From NCBI GenBank assembly GCA_945873125.1, contig CAMCBV010000008.1, positions 23,386 to 87,385 on the forward strand: a DNA stretch of 64,000 nucleotides, given 5' to 3'. The position numbers and the translations under genes were made by a program. Under the pieces are notes generated by a model, which worked only from the letters and a program-made list of their open reading frames with translations, was not told the DNA's origin and searched no databases. Numbering within the stretch: the first letter of the stretch is position 1; the number at the start of each line of letters is the position of its first letter. The stretch comes from Prosthecobacter debontii (GTDB taxonomy: Bacteria; Verrucomicrobiota; Verrucomicrobiia; Verrucomicrobiales; Akkermansiaceae). Shown in pieces: positions 1 through 7,975 of the stretch.

Positions 1-141
1 ACTCGCGCCCAGCAAACACAAGATACCGAAATTTCCCAACCAATCACCCATCGCACATTATAAAAGCACAGGGTGACAAATCCGTCACATAAGTTTTTAT
101 CCGTATGATACTTAAGTGATTGGCGCATGGACGCTCCCTGC

Positions 142-570
142 TCAACGATGGCGTTGTTCGATCGTTTTCAAAATTTCAAACTCTCCGTCCTTGATTGGAA
201 AGGGTCCGATCAAATTGGCATGCTGCGGAAATGCTGTTTCACCTTTGCAAACGTAGGCTTTTCGCTCTTTCAGATAATACATGATGAGATACTGGCTGCT
301 GTGGTGGGCGGTCTGGGCCACGAAACCGGGCAGTCCTCTGGTTTTTAGGAATAAATCGAGTTCGGGATATTTTCCCGACAAGGAGCAAATCATGCGGTAG
401 CCCTGCGTGGATGATTCTTGTTGAACCGGAAAAATACCCTCATCCATCCCGGAAAGGCGATGACTGGAGGCAGGGGCAAACCCGACGGAGCATGAGCACA
501 ACCCGAACAACATGGGGAAAATGAAAAAAATTGAAGACCGAAACAAAAACATGGGACAGTAGCAAAGCAT
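142..570 (-). CDS. small putative lipoprotein, unknown function
   Basis: 142 residues. The N-terminus has a hydrophobic stretch (about residues 8-26) ending in a lipobox-like LCSC, so it may be an exported lipoprotein. The body is Cys-poor and shows no motif I recognise. A GGGGGA sequence 7 nt upstream of the ATG at 570 favours this start over the next Met (552). It lies upstream of, and on the same strand as, nothing but the window end. The 571-645 gap before it holds an imperfect inverted repeat (AAGCCCATC / GATGGGGCTT), perhaps the terminator of the protease gene. Function unknown. Confidence 0.5.
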   Translation of the reverse strand: MLCYCPMFLFRSSIFFIFPMLFGLCSCSVGFAPASSHRLSGMDEGIFPVQQESSTQGYRMICSLSGKYPELDLFLKTRGLPGFVAQTAHHSSQYLIMYYLKERKAYVCKGETAFPQHANLIGPFPIKDGEFEILKTIEQRHR

Positions 571-645
571 AAGCCCATCCCCCAGTCACATGGGCTTTTA
601 CCCAGATGGGGCTTAAGGGATCGTCCCATCTGCGTTCGAATTTCG

Positions 646-1521
646 TTAAAGCGACTCCCTGTCTCTGTCGATAATGGCTTGAATTCCGCTTATGCTGGGG
701 CGAATCGCTTCCGATTCGATAAATATTTCCGTCTGGAGAGAGGTAAGAAATTCAATTTTGGCATTGATGCCGACCAAATGACCGTCGACATCGACTATAG
801 GCCCTCCGCTGTCTCCCGGCTGTAGCTTTATATCCATGTGGAAAGTGCCACTCTTCGCCATCAGTCCATCAGATTTGATCTTACTGATGACTTTGCCTTG
901 GCCTAGGGTGGCTCCTGTTACAACTCCGCCCTGCATGACGGAATGACCCAGTATCATGGGAAAATCGAACTCGGACCATTGATAGGAATAGGGCGTTTTT
1001 GCAGGTATGTGTAAGATCGCCACATCGTCCTTATCCGAACGCCATACGATCCTCGCTCGGCTCGTGATCGTTTTGCTGCCATTTGCATAGATGATGAAAA
1101 CATGGTTCCCGCCAGCTCTCGCCAAAACGTGGTTTGCTGTGATGAAATAGCCGTCTTGGGAGATCGGAGCGGCAGAACCGCCATCCAAATTTCTATGGTC
1201 TCTGATGACTGAGGGATTCACATTTGGAAAATTTTCTAGGTTACTTCGCTTTGTGACCGCCACCGCTGTCAACCTATCCTCGACGATCTGGCGAGTGTGC
1301 TCTCGCCATGCCGTGTGATTCAGCGGCGCTGCGCTTTGTATTGGGGCGCAGCATGGAATCCATGTCACGCATGACAACACGGCAACAAGGCTGATACCCT
1401 TGCCGGAAATCTTTCCCGAAACACAGGGCAAGACGGCCTTGACCAAGCGCCGCATGGGCGAATCGGAAACCGAACGCTCCCGCCGTTTTCCGCAAATCTC
1501 TCTGGCGATGGGTTTGGACAT
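646..1521 (-). CDS. exported trypsin-like (S1C/DegP-like) serine protease
   Basis: The protein carries the three chymotrypsin-fold signatures in order: TANHV (His), DDVAILH (Asp) and GDSGGPIVD (Ser, with oxyanion glycines). This predicts an active serine endopeptidase of the DegP/HtrA-like type without a PDZ domain. The N-terminal region is hydrophobic and ends near WIPCCAP, suggesting export and possibly lipidation. The reading frame is open back to 1662, which would overlap mutY by 95 bases in another frame. I prefer the ATG at 1521; 1455 is another candidate. It follows mutY and fur on the same strand and may be cotranscribed with them. Confidence 0.75.
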   Translation of the reverse strand: MSKPIAREICGKRRERSVSDSPMRRLVKAVLPCVSGKISGKGISLVAVLSCVTWIPCCAPIQSAAPLNHTAWREHTRQIVEDRLTAVAVTKRSNLENFPNVNPSVIRDHRNLDGGSAAPISQDGYFITANHVLARAGGNHVFIIYANGSKTITSRARIVWRSDKDDVAILHIPAKTPYSYQWSEFDFPMILGHSVMQGGVVTGATLGQGKVISKIKSDGLMAKSGTFHMDIKLQPGDSGGPIVDVDGHLVGINAKIEFLTSLQTEIFIESEAIRPSISGIQAIIDRDRESL

Positions 1522-1567
1522 GGTTTGCAAACATAGTGGAATCGGGCGGTGATGCCACTCATGATTT

Positions 1568-2605
1568 TCAATCCATGCCGACAAGGCGATCGAGCGATCT
1601 CCTAAAGGGAGCTGCCAGGGGCAGCTCATGCAATCGATCAGGATGAATCCACGCATCTCCATCGAGCATACGGACAGAATCTGCGTCCTCGATAAGATAG
1701 ACGTTCAAGAACACGCGATAACGGGTGATCGTGTATTCAGATTGATAGGCCGGCTCGATTTTTGCAAAGTCTGAAGCAGAGCGCAGGGGTAATTTCCAAA
1801 GTCCGTTGCGACGTGTTCCCGATTCATGATGCAGCAAAATCCTCCCCGCTGAATCGCGGCAGAATATCGCGTATTCATGGAGATATGTGATCGCCACCGG
1901 GGGTTTTTTGATCGGTAGTTTCTCTGGCTCCGCGCATTCGCAGAACGATGCTAGGGGGCAAATCTCACAAGCAGGGCGACCCGGGCGACATATCGTCTGC
2001 CCCAACTCCATGATCGCCTGATGGTGAATTCTGGGACTCGTGGGATCACATAACTCAAGCGCCCATTGACGATGTCTACGGATCGCCGCATGTTCGTCAA
2101 TGGGTGAAAAATCCGCCATGATGCGTGAGAAAACTCGAGAAACATTTCCATCGACTAAGCCGGATGGTTTCCCGAAAGCAAATGCCAACAGAGCTGCCGC
2201 CGTGTAATGACCCACGCCGGGGAGATCCAGCAAAGCCGCCTCATCATCCGGGAAAACGCCATCGTGATTTGTCAGGATTGCCCTCGCTGTCTCTCTGAGC
2301 ATGCGCGCCCTGCGGTAGTAGCCCAAACCTTCCCAGGCTTTCAGCAAACTTTGGTCATCCGCTTTTGCGAGACTCTCCAAATCAGGAAATTTTTCGAGAA
2401 ACCTCATGTAATAACCTTTTCCTAAAACCGTTGCGATCTGCGTCTGCTGCAACATCATTTCCGAAACGAGAATCGGGTAAGCCTCCCGAGTCCGGCGCCA
2501 CGGATAATCTTTCCCAACCCTTGCGAACCAATCCCCCAGCGCTTTGCGAAATTGCGTTTTCGCAGCCAAGGGAGATGCTTTGAAACGCGGCTTTAGCCTG
2601 TCCAT
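1568..2605 (-). CDS. mutY: A/G-specific adenine glycosylase MutY
   Basis: 345 residues, the usual MutY length. Seen in the sequence: catalytic Glu in SEMMLQQT (E49), helix-hairpin-helix LPGVGHYTA (128-136), catalytic Asp in VDGNVSR (D152), and the [4Fe-4S] ligands C206, C213, C216 and C222 with C-X6-C-X2-C-X5-C spacing. A C-terminal NUDIX-like domain recognising 8-oxoguanine follows. The enzyme removes adenine mispaired with 8-oxoG in base-excision repair. Its ATG overlaps the fur stop codon (TGATG), so the two are probably translationally coupled, which links an oxidative-damage repair gene to a metal/peroxide-type regulator. Confidence 0.95.
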   Translation of the reverse strand: MDRLKPRFKASPLAAKTQFRKALGDWFARVGKDYPWRRTREAYPILVSEMMLQQTQIATVLGKGYYMRFLEKFPDLESLAKADDQSLLKAWEGLGYYRRARMLRETARAILTNHDGVFPDDEAALLDLPGVGHYTAAALLAFAFGKPSGLVDGNVSRVFSRIMADFSPIDEHAAIRRHRQWALELCDPTSPRIHHQAIMELGQTICRPGRPACEICPLASFCECAEPEKLPIKKPPVAITYLHEYAIFCRDSAGRILLHHESGTRRNGLWKLPLRSASDFAKIEPAYQSEYTITRYRVFLNVYLIEDADSVRMLDGDAWIHPDRLHELPLAAPFRRSLDRLVGMD

Positions 2606-3102
2606 CAGCGTTTTTTACGAAGGCGTTTTCCCGTCAGGCGAGTGGCAATAAGATTTGGGCAACGCCCCTTCAATCTCAGTTGCTCACAATTTGCCTCGAT
2701 TTTGATCGATTGGCGGACGGTTTTGAAACCCAGCCGTCGGCTCACGCAACCAGTCTGGATATCGACATTGGGATCCTCAAATTCAACCACTTTCCCACAA
2801 TCGATGCATACGAGATGATTATGGGAGGGTTTGTTCAAAAAATTGGGATCGTAAGTCACCTGATTCTCTCCGAGATCGATCTGCCGCAAAAGATCCGCCT
2901 CCACCAGTAATCCGAGGGTGCGATAGACCGTGGCACGCGAGGTTTCGGTATCCACTTTGCGCACTCGTTCGAAGAGCTCCTCAGCTGTGAAATGCTCGTC
3001 GCGAGAAAACACGACATTCACGATTTGCTCGCGCTGCACGGTTCTTCTCAACCCTTTGCGGCGAATAAACTCATCAAGCCGTTGCTTAATTTCAACCTCC
3101 AT
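2605..3102 (-). CDS. fur: Fur-family transcriptional regulator
   Basis: 165 residues. The N-terminal winged helix includes SRATVYRTLGLL (residues 55-66), the family recognition helix. The dimerisation domain has the HNH metal site (94-96), the CIDC pair (C99, C102), and further cysteines at 119, 139 and 148. The last two are eight residues apart rather than the usual two or four, so the structural zinc site may be altered. The tail is basic (GKRLRKKR). Whether it senses iron (Fur), zinc (Zur) or peroxide (PerR) cannot be settled from sequence. It is first in the minus-strand fur-mutY unit and divergent from the sigma factor operon, sharing a 127-bp promoter region. Confidence 0.9.
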   Translation of the reverse strand: MEVEIKQRLDEFIRRKGLRRTVQREQIVNVVFSRDEHFTAEELFERVRKVDTETSRATVYRTLGLLVEADLLRQIDLGENQVTYDPNFLNKPSHNHLVCIDCGKVVEFEDPNVDIQTGCVSRRLGFKTVRQSIKIEANCEQLRLKGRCPNLIATRLTGKRLRKKR

Positions 3103-3229
3103 AAGACCCGTTTATAGCTTTCAGCCCTGAAATGTAAACCCTGACAACCAGAATGGGACTTTGATTCTTGGATTGCGCATCCAACCAAGACGCGACATGC
3201 TCCGATAAGTCTTTCTCTGAAAAATTCGC

Positions 3230-3886
3230 ATGAATAAACCAAGCGCCACGCCGTCCAACGCACGGCAGGATTCTATTGGATCGCCAAGTGAGGATGCGAA
3301 GGCTCCGAACGAGGATTTCCAATACGTCGCTCTTGCGCAACAGGGCGACATGGCCGCTTACAACCAACTTGTCATACGCCATCAGGGAAAAATCTACGCA
3401 ATGATACGCAATATGGTCAGAAACGATGCCGATGCCTGGGATTTGTCTCAGGATGTCTTCATTAAAGCGTGGAAAGCCCTCCCAAGCTTCGAGAACCGCT
3501 CCCGCTTCTCGACCTGGCTGTTCCGGATTTCCCACAACGTGGTCTACGATTGGGCCCGAAAACGCAAAATCGAAGGCGGTGGCGAGCTGCAAGAAGGGAT
3601 TCTCGACCGGGAACAGATCGATCTTTCCGCCAGAACGGCGCCAGCCCTCATCGAATCACCGGATGAGGCGCTCGCCAACTCCGAGCTCCGCATCAAGATC
3701 AGCGCCGCTCTGGAAAAAATCAGCCCGGAACATCGCGAGGTCGTCATCCTGAAAGACGTCCAAGGCCTCTCCTACAAGGAAATCGCCGATGTCATGGAAT
3801 GCACGCTCGGCACGGTGATGAGTCGCTTATTTTACGCCCGCCAGAAACTCCAAACTTTGCTCAAAGATGAATATGAATCCCGATGA
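3230..3886 (+). CDS. ECF-type RNA polymerase sigma factor
   Basis: 218 residues. Sigma region 2 (about 31-105) includes the core-binding LSQDVFIKAWKAL and the -10-reading FSTWLFRISHNVVYDWARKRK area. Region 4 (about 155-210) carries the helix-turn-helix LSYKEIADVMECTLGTVMSRL. Region 3 is absent, as in ECF/RpoE-type sigma factors. It opens a five-gene operon whose junctions all overlap. The next gene starts 20 bases inside it and encodes a single-pass membrane protein, the normal place for a cognate anti-sigma factor. It probably directs an envelope or redox stress regulon, and autoregulation is likely. Confidence 0.92.
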   Translation: MNKPSATPSNARQDSIGSPSEDAKAPNEDFQYVALAQQGDMAAYNQLVIRHQGKIYAMIRNMVRNDADAWDLSQDVFIKAWKALPSFENRSRFSTWLFRISHNVVYDWARKRKIEGGGELQEGILDREQIDLSARTAPALIESPDEALANSELRIKISAALEKISPEHREVVILKDVQGLSYKEIADVMECTLGTVMSRLFYARQKLQTLLKDEYESR

Positions 3887-4472
3887 AACCAAACTGGCCT
3901 TGTGGCTGGATGACGAACTCGGCGGCTCCGAGCTCGCCGAGATGAATGCTTGGTCCGCTACCCGGCCCGAGCAGTTAGCAGCCCGCGAGAGGCTGAGAAA
4001 ATTCCGCGGGATGCTCGCTGAAAACCTAACCGCCAGTCAAGAACCTCCTTATCCGGATTTTTTTCTCACTCGCATCAATCAAGGCATCCGCGAGATGGAA
4101 GCGGCTTCCCCGCCCTCCGCCAAAACCCGCGCAGGATCCTTTTGGAGATCATGGCTCATGCCAGTCGCCGCCTGCGCCGGCATGGTTCTCGCCTTTTCAA
4201 TAGGCAGACAAAGCGGCGTCAGGGAAAATTCGGTTGGGAAAAAAGAGGCCCCGCAAACCATGACCGCTCCCATGGTCTATACACCTGAGGAAGGTGTGTT
4301 TGCGGAGTGGATCCCGAGCCCACAAAACCATACTTCGGTCATTTTGTTGAAAGGCGTTTCCGCCATCCCAGACTCCACCGGTTTTTCCGAAACCGTATAC
4401 GTTCCTACTTCGCGAGAATCCGATCGAACCGCGAGATTTGAATCCGGCTCCGCCGAAACATCGACCCAATGA
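3867..4472 (+). CDS. putative membrane anti-sigma factor
   Basis: 201 residues: a cytoplasmic N-terminal part of about 90 residues opening DETKLALWLDDELGGSEL, which resembles the start of zinc-less anti-sigma domains; one membrane segment (about 93-113, SWLMPVAACAGMVLAFSIG); and a periplasmic tail of about 85 residues. No HXXXCXXC zinc motif is present. It starts within the sigma factor gene (ATG at 3867, or 3873), which is typical of sigma/anti-sigma pairs. Role inferred from position and topology rather than from strong sequence similarity. Confidence 0.6.
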   Translation: MNMNPDETKLALWLDDELGGSELAEMNAWSATRPEQLAARERLRKFRGMLAENLTASQEPPYPDFFLTRINQGIREMEAASPPSAKTRAGSFWRSWLMPVAACAGMVLAFSIGRQSGVRENSVGKKEAPQTMTAPMVYTPEEGVFAEWIPSPQNHTSVILLKGVSAIPDSTGFSETVYVPTSRESDRTARFESGSAETSTQ

Positions 4473-5005
4473 GATCCGCCGTGTCATGTCTTAGTCATTT
4501 TTTGTACGCGATGGCCCTGCTTGTTTTCTCATCTGCTTGCACACATGCGCAGGATGACCCAGGGCGCAAAAAAATCGGAACGCTCGATGTGGCCGTTTAT
4601 TATGGGACCGACGGGGATCCTGCTGCCGCTGGAGCGAACCGCGAACAGGTTTCCGAGACCGTCAAAAACAAACTCCTCGCCACCGCGGAACTGAAGTTCA
4701 AGCATTATCGCTCCATGGGCGGAGAATCCAAAACCATTTTCCGATCCTACGAAAACTGGGCACAACCCCTCAATCCATCCGACGAAATTTTAATCCGCTT
4801 CGAAACCCGCATGGAGCCCACGAAGCACGAGGTGCCATTGAACATCGAACTCTGGCTGAGCCGGAAAAAAATCCTCAAATCCGATCTCTCCCTCAAATAC
4901 GGGCAGCCGCTTTATGTCCTCGGTCCGGAGTGGAGAGGCGGCAGGTTGATCATTGCCATCGAGCTCGCATCAAGGAATCTCGAAATTGAAAAAGCCAACC
5001 CATGA
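4469..5005 (+). CDS. secreted protein of unknown function in sigma-factor operon
   Basis: 178 residues with a signal-peptide-like start (MALLVFSSACTHAQD); the Cys in SSAC could be a lipidation site. The mature part is rich in charged residues and predicted beta strands (LIRFETRMEPTK, IELWLSRKKIL), with no recognised motif. It overlaps the anti-sigma gene by ATGA and the next gene by ATGA, so it belongs to the same translationally coupled operon and probably works in the periplasm with the DUF1573 protein. Confidence 0.65.
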   Translation: MRSAVSCLSHFLYAMALLVFSSACTHAQDDPGRKKIGTLDVAVYYGTDGDPAAAGANREQVSETVKNKLLATAELKFKHYRSMGGESKTIFRSYENWAQPLNPSDEILIRFETRMEPTKHEVPLNIELWLSRKKILKSDLSLKYGQPLYVLGPEWRGGRLIIAIELASRNLEIEKANP

Positions 5006-5679
5006 ACCGTTTCGCGCTATTGCTTCTTTCTCTAACAGCCATCTTGCAGGCCGGAGATTTGAAATTTGAAAAAGACATCCACGAAGCCCGCGCTGGCTTT
5101 ATGGACACTGAAGTCAGTAGTGATTTCAAATTCACCAACACGGGCAGTAAGTCCATCAGGATCAAACATGTTGAGCCGGGTTGCAGTTGCATCACTGTGG
5201 AATTTTTAAACGGCAAGGCGACCTATGGCGCGGGTGAATCCGGAGTCATGCGTGTGAGGTTCAAACTCGACAATAGCCAGGGGACCGTTGACAAGCCCAT
5301 AGCCATCTTTCTCGCTACCGACCCGGACGACAAGCCGTCCACAATAGTCACATTTCGCATTCACATCCCTGTCGCCGTTTCTCTCGAAACAAAAACTTTG
5401 AATTGGATTATCGGCTCCGAACCGGAAACCCAATCCATACGGGTCAATATGAACTATGACAAACCCGTTCATATCACATCGGTCACAACCACGGACACGA
5501 ACATTTCCACTGAAATCGTGACGATCGAAAAGGGCAAATCTTACGATGTTCGCGTCACCCCAAAAAGCACGTCGAAGGGAGGGCTTTCCGCCATTCTCAT
5601 CCAAAACGATATCGAAATTGACAGGTTCCGTTCCCAACAGGCCTATGCAAGGATCATGAGCCCTACTGCCAAGCCATGA
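5002..5679 (+). CDS. DUF1573 periplasmic protein
   Basis: 225 residues with a signal peptide (about 1-18). It shows the DUF1573 pattern: FKFTNTGSKSIRIKHVEPGCSC (split here: FKFTNTG, then IKHVEPGCSCITVEF), followed by an immunoglobulin-like beta domain and a second beta-rich half. DUF1573 proteins are exported Ig-like modules of unclear function in Bacteroidetes and PVC bacteria. The CSC pair could be redox active, which fits the rhodanese encoded next. Coupled by ATGA on both sides. Confidence 0.8.
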   Translation: MNRFALLLLSLTAILQAGDLKFEKDIHEARAGFMDTEVSSDFKFTNTGSKSIRIKHVEPGCSCITVEFLNGKATYGAGESGVMRVRFKLDNSQGTVDKPIAIFLATDPDDKPSTIVTFRIHIPVAVSLETKTLNWIIGSEPETQSIRVNMNYDKPVHITSVTTTDTNISTEIVTIEKGKSYDVRVTPKSTSKGGLSAILIQNDIEIDRFRSQQAYARIMSPTAKP

Positions 5680-6113
5680 AGTCCGTTTTTCAAATTGCGA
5701 TTGTGGTCGCGATCGCTGTTTCGGCGGCAAGCATCACATGGTTTCTGAAAGATCCGAACTCCAAGCCGGCTCTCATTGTGCATTGCGATCCCGCTAAACT
5801 CAAACCCGACGAAATCTGTTTTGATCAAGTCTCGGGAAAGGTGCTTTGGATCGATGCCCGATCACGCGAGGAATGGCAAAAAAACGGATATCCAAATTCC
5901 ATCCTGTGGAATCTCGATCCCAAAGAAGACGCGCTGAAAATGGAAGCCGATGCCGTTTTTAAAATCGCTGAGAGCAACTTAGTGGTCGTTTACTGCGCCA
6001 GCCAAGCATGCGGCACGAGTCGGCAAATCGCCGAAAAAATTCGCAAGTTGGAACTCGGGCCCATGGTCAAAATTCTGCAGGGCGGATATCCTTCGCTGCG
6101 TTTGAAAAAATAG
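5676..6113 (+). CDS. membrane-anchored rhodanese-like protein
   Basis: 145 residues. An N-terminal membrane anchor (about 4-24) precedes a single rhodanese domain: WIDARSREEW (CH2A-like) and the active-site loop VVVYCASQACGTS with the presumed persulfide Cys107 and a second Cys112. The domain would face the periplasm. It could carry sulfane sulfur or act as a thiol sensor or transferase. Last gene of the sigma-factor operon (ATGA overlap with the DUF1573 gene), suggesting that the regulon concerns periplasmic thiol or sulfur chemistry; that is inference. Confidence 0.8.
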   Translation: MKSVFQIAIVVAIAVSAASITWFLKDPNSKPALIVHCDPAKLKPDEICFDQVSGKVLWIDARSREEWQKNGYPNSILWNLDPKEDALKMEADAVFKIAESNLVVVYCASQACGTSRQIAEKIRKLELGPMVKILQGGYPSLRLKK

Positions 6114-6199
6114 AATGTTATCTCAACGACTCCGAAGAACATGCGAAGGGCATTCGCACGCGGCCATTCAGGAATACGACTCACCATTTTTCACTCACG

Positions 6200-6230
6200 A
6201 GGTCGCGATTAGAATTCGCGATTCCTTTCG
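6200..6230. repeat. family C palindrome, partial copy
   Basis: GGTCGCGATTAGAATTCGCG followed by ATTCCTTTCG matches the right half of the GGAACCGCGATTT hairpin seen at 31962-31997 and twice near 49.4 kb. It lies in the gap between the rhodanese gene and the doc stop codon. Confidence 0.5.
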
Positions 6231-6245
6231 TTTTGATTATTCCAC

Positions 6246-6641
6246 TCAAAGTGTTTCTGTATGTTCACGCATCCATGTGCAGAATTCAGATTCTGAAATT
6301 TCTCCAGCGGCGAGCGCAAGATAGACTGAATACTTCTCCTCTTCACCGATGGTAAATCCCCGGCCATTGAGAATCAGAAAAGTCTCGCAAGCAATTGCTG
6401 CAGTCCGCTTGTTGCCATCTAGAAATGGATGGTTCATTGCCAATCCATAAGCGTAGGCGGCGGCTAACTGGCAAATATCTGGTGGGGGCGATCCATAATG
6501 CCAGAGCTGTTGAGGCTTTGCTAAAGCGGACATCAACATGTTATCATCTCTGATTCCACGGATCCCTCCATGTTCAGCAAGCTGTCTTTGATGAAAAAAG
6601 CGCACAGTCGCTTCCTCCAGCCATTCAGGTTCATGATTCAT
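6246..6641 (-). CDS. doc: Doc/Fic-family toxin (death-on-curing)
   Basis: 131 residues, normal for Doc. The Fic motif is HPFLDGNKRTA (residues 71-81). The Lys after GN, instead of the Gly of AMP-transferring Fic enzymes, is the Doc hallmark; P1 Doc phosphorylates EF-Tu and blocks translation. It lies 28 nt downstream of an AbrB/MazE-type antitoxin gene on the same strand, a pairing seen in other genomes in place of Phd. No degradation of the active-site motif is visible, so the toxin is probably functional and needs its partner. Confidence 0.88.
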   Translation of the reverse strand: MNHEPEWLEEATVRFFHQRQLAEHGGIRGIRDDNMLMSALAKPQQLWHYGSPPPDICQLAAAYAYGLAMNHPFLDGNKRTAAIACETFLILNGRGFTIGEEEKYSVYLALAAGEISESEFCTWMREHTETL

Positions 6642-6669
6642 CGGATGAGTTCAGGGGGGACTTCTTCAT

Positions 6670-6897
6670 CTACTGAGCTAGCTTCCTTAACATGTTGCGG
6701 TTATTGCGCATGACTTGCTCCGCAATCTCCATCTGACGAGTAACTTTTTCATCATAGGGGCTCAAATTCACGCCGTCTGGGGTTTCTGTGACGGTCAAGA
6801 TATCGCCTCTTGAGACACGCAGTTTTTCCATGAGCTCCTTGGGTAAAATAATACCTGCTGAGTTCCCGATAGAGGTAATTTTTACTGTGGTGACCAT
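6670..6897 (-). CDS. AbrB/MazE-type antitoxin
   Basis: 75 residues from the ATG at 6897; an in-frame start at 6945 would run into the pdhB 3' end and the operator. The swapped-hairpin AbrB fold is recognisable in VKITSIGNSAGIILPKELM and LRVSRGDILTVTET. The C-terminal half (MEIAEQVMRNNRNMLRKLAQ) is the likely toxin-wrapping segment. It is the first gene of the pair with doc. An inverted repeat directly upstream probably is its own operator. Confidence 0.85.
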   Translation of the reverse strand: MVTTVKITSIGNSAGIILPKELMEKLRVSRGDILTVTETPDGVNLSPYDEKVTRQMEIAEQVMRNNRNMLRKLAQ

Positions 6898-6905
6898 GCA
6901 TGCAG

Positions 6906-6921
6906 TATAACGGATGTTATA
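6906..6921 (-). promoter_or_regulatory. probable operator of antitoxin-doc operon
   Basis: TATAAC-GGAT-GTTATA, a perfect 6-bp inverted repeat nine bases upstream of the antitoxin ATG. Read on the minus strand, TATAAC also fits a -10 hexamer, so binding of the AbrB-like antitoxin would block transcription. Autorepression is the rule for this type of module, but the site is inferred. Confidence 0.45.
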
Positions 6922-6941
6922 ACACATGCAAGGCTTTAATT

Positions 6942-7925
6942 TCAAACCATCGAAAGCACTTTTTCCACAATCCGCTTTGGATTCGGGAGTTGCTCGTTTT
7001 CGATGTGCGGAGAATAGATCGCCGGTGCGTCGATGGTGCAGACACGTTTGATCGGCGCGTCGAGCTCGTCGAAGGCGTGTTCTTGGATGAGGTGGGAAAC
7101 CATCGCGGAAACTCCGCCGAAGGGCTTGGACTCATCGACCAAGACCACGCGGTGGGTTTTGGCAACCGTGGCGAGAATCGCATCGACATCCAGCGGACGG
7201 ATCGAGCGGAGATCGAGGACCTCAGCACTGATTCCGTGTTCGGCCTGAAGGGTTTCCGCAGCGGCAAGCGCATGAATGACCGAACGACCGTGAGCGATGA
7301 GAGAAATGTCTGCACCTTCACGTTTGATATCGGCTTTGCCGAGAGGGATCACAAAATCGCCATCGGCTGGATCCGGCACTTCACCGACGTTTCCGTAAAG
7401 CAAAGTGTTCTCCATGAAGTAAACCGGGTCGTTGTCACGGATCGCAGCTTTGATGAGACCTTTCGCATCTGCCGGAGTGGCGGGAGCGCAAACCTTCAAG
7501 CCAGGAAAAGCGGCAAACAAACCTTCGGGAATATGTGAGTGGGTCGCGCCGACGTTCGTGCCGCCGTTGGCCGGTCCGCGCACTACGATGGGACAGTTGC
7601 AGAGACCACCGGACATGTAGCGCACGCAGGCGGCGTTGTTGACGAGTTGGTCAAAAGCGACGGAATGAAAGGACCAGAACATCAGTTCCATCACTGGACG
7701 CACGCCGAGCATGGAAGCGCCGATTCCCATGCCGATAAAACCGGCTTCCGAGATCGGGGTATCGACGATGCGTTTGTCGCCCCATTTCGCCCACAGGCCT
7801 TCGGTGACTTTGTATGCGCCGTTGTATTGGGCAACTTCCTCGCCCATCAGGACGACGTTTTCATCGCGGGCGAGTTCTTCATCGAGTCCTTCGCGGAGGG
7901 CTTCACGGTAAGTCAGGGTGCGCAT
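6942..7925 (-). CDS. pdhB: pyruvate dehydrogenase E1 component, beta subunit
   Basis: 327 residues from MRTLTYREALREGLDEE, the conserved family start; an upstream in-frame ATG at 8033 lies inside pdhA. Features: LMGEEVAQYNGAYKVTEGL, the TPP-contacting GxG region, and the C-terminal transketolase domain (VLDLRSIRPLD, VDESKPFGG). With E1 alpha it decarboxylates pyruvate and acetylates lipoyl-E2. It follows pdhA by 50 bp. The E2 (dihydrolipoyl acetyltransferase) and E3 genes are not in this window. Confidence 0.95.
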   Translation of the reverse strand: MRTLTYREALREGLDEELARDENVVLMGEEVAQYNGAYKVTEGLWAKWGDKRIVDTPISEAGFIGMGIGASMLGVRPVMELMFWSFHSVAFDQLVNNAACVRYMSGGLCNCPIVVRGPANGGTNVGATHSHIPEGLFAAFPGLKVCAPATPADAKGLIKAAIRDNDPVYFMENTLLYGNVGEVPDPADGDFVIPLGKADIKREGADISLIAHGRSVIHALAAAETLQAEHGISAEVLDLRSIRPLDVDAILATVAKTHRVVLVDESKPFGGVSAMVSHLIQEHAFDELDAPIKRVCTIDAPAIYSPHIENEQLPNPKRIVEKVLSMV

Positions 7926-7975
7926 TTTAGAAAAGAGATTGGAGATTGGGAAATTGGATATTGAGTGCGAAAAAA

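Noticed and set aside
3092..3592. 166-residue minus-strand open frame over the sigma factor gene
   Set aside because: It lies antisense to the well-supported sigma factor and has no recognisable motif or start signal.
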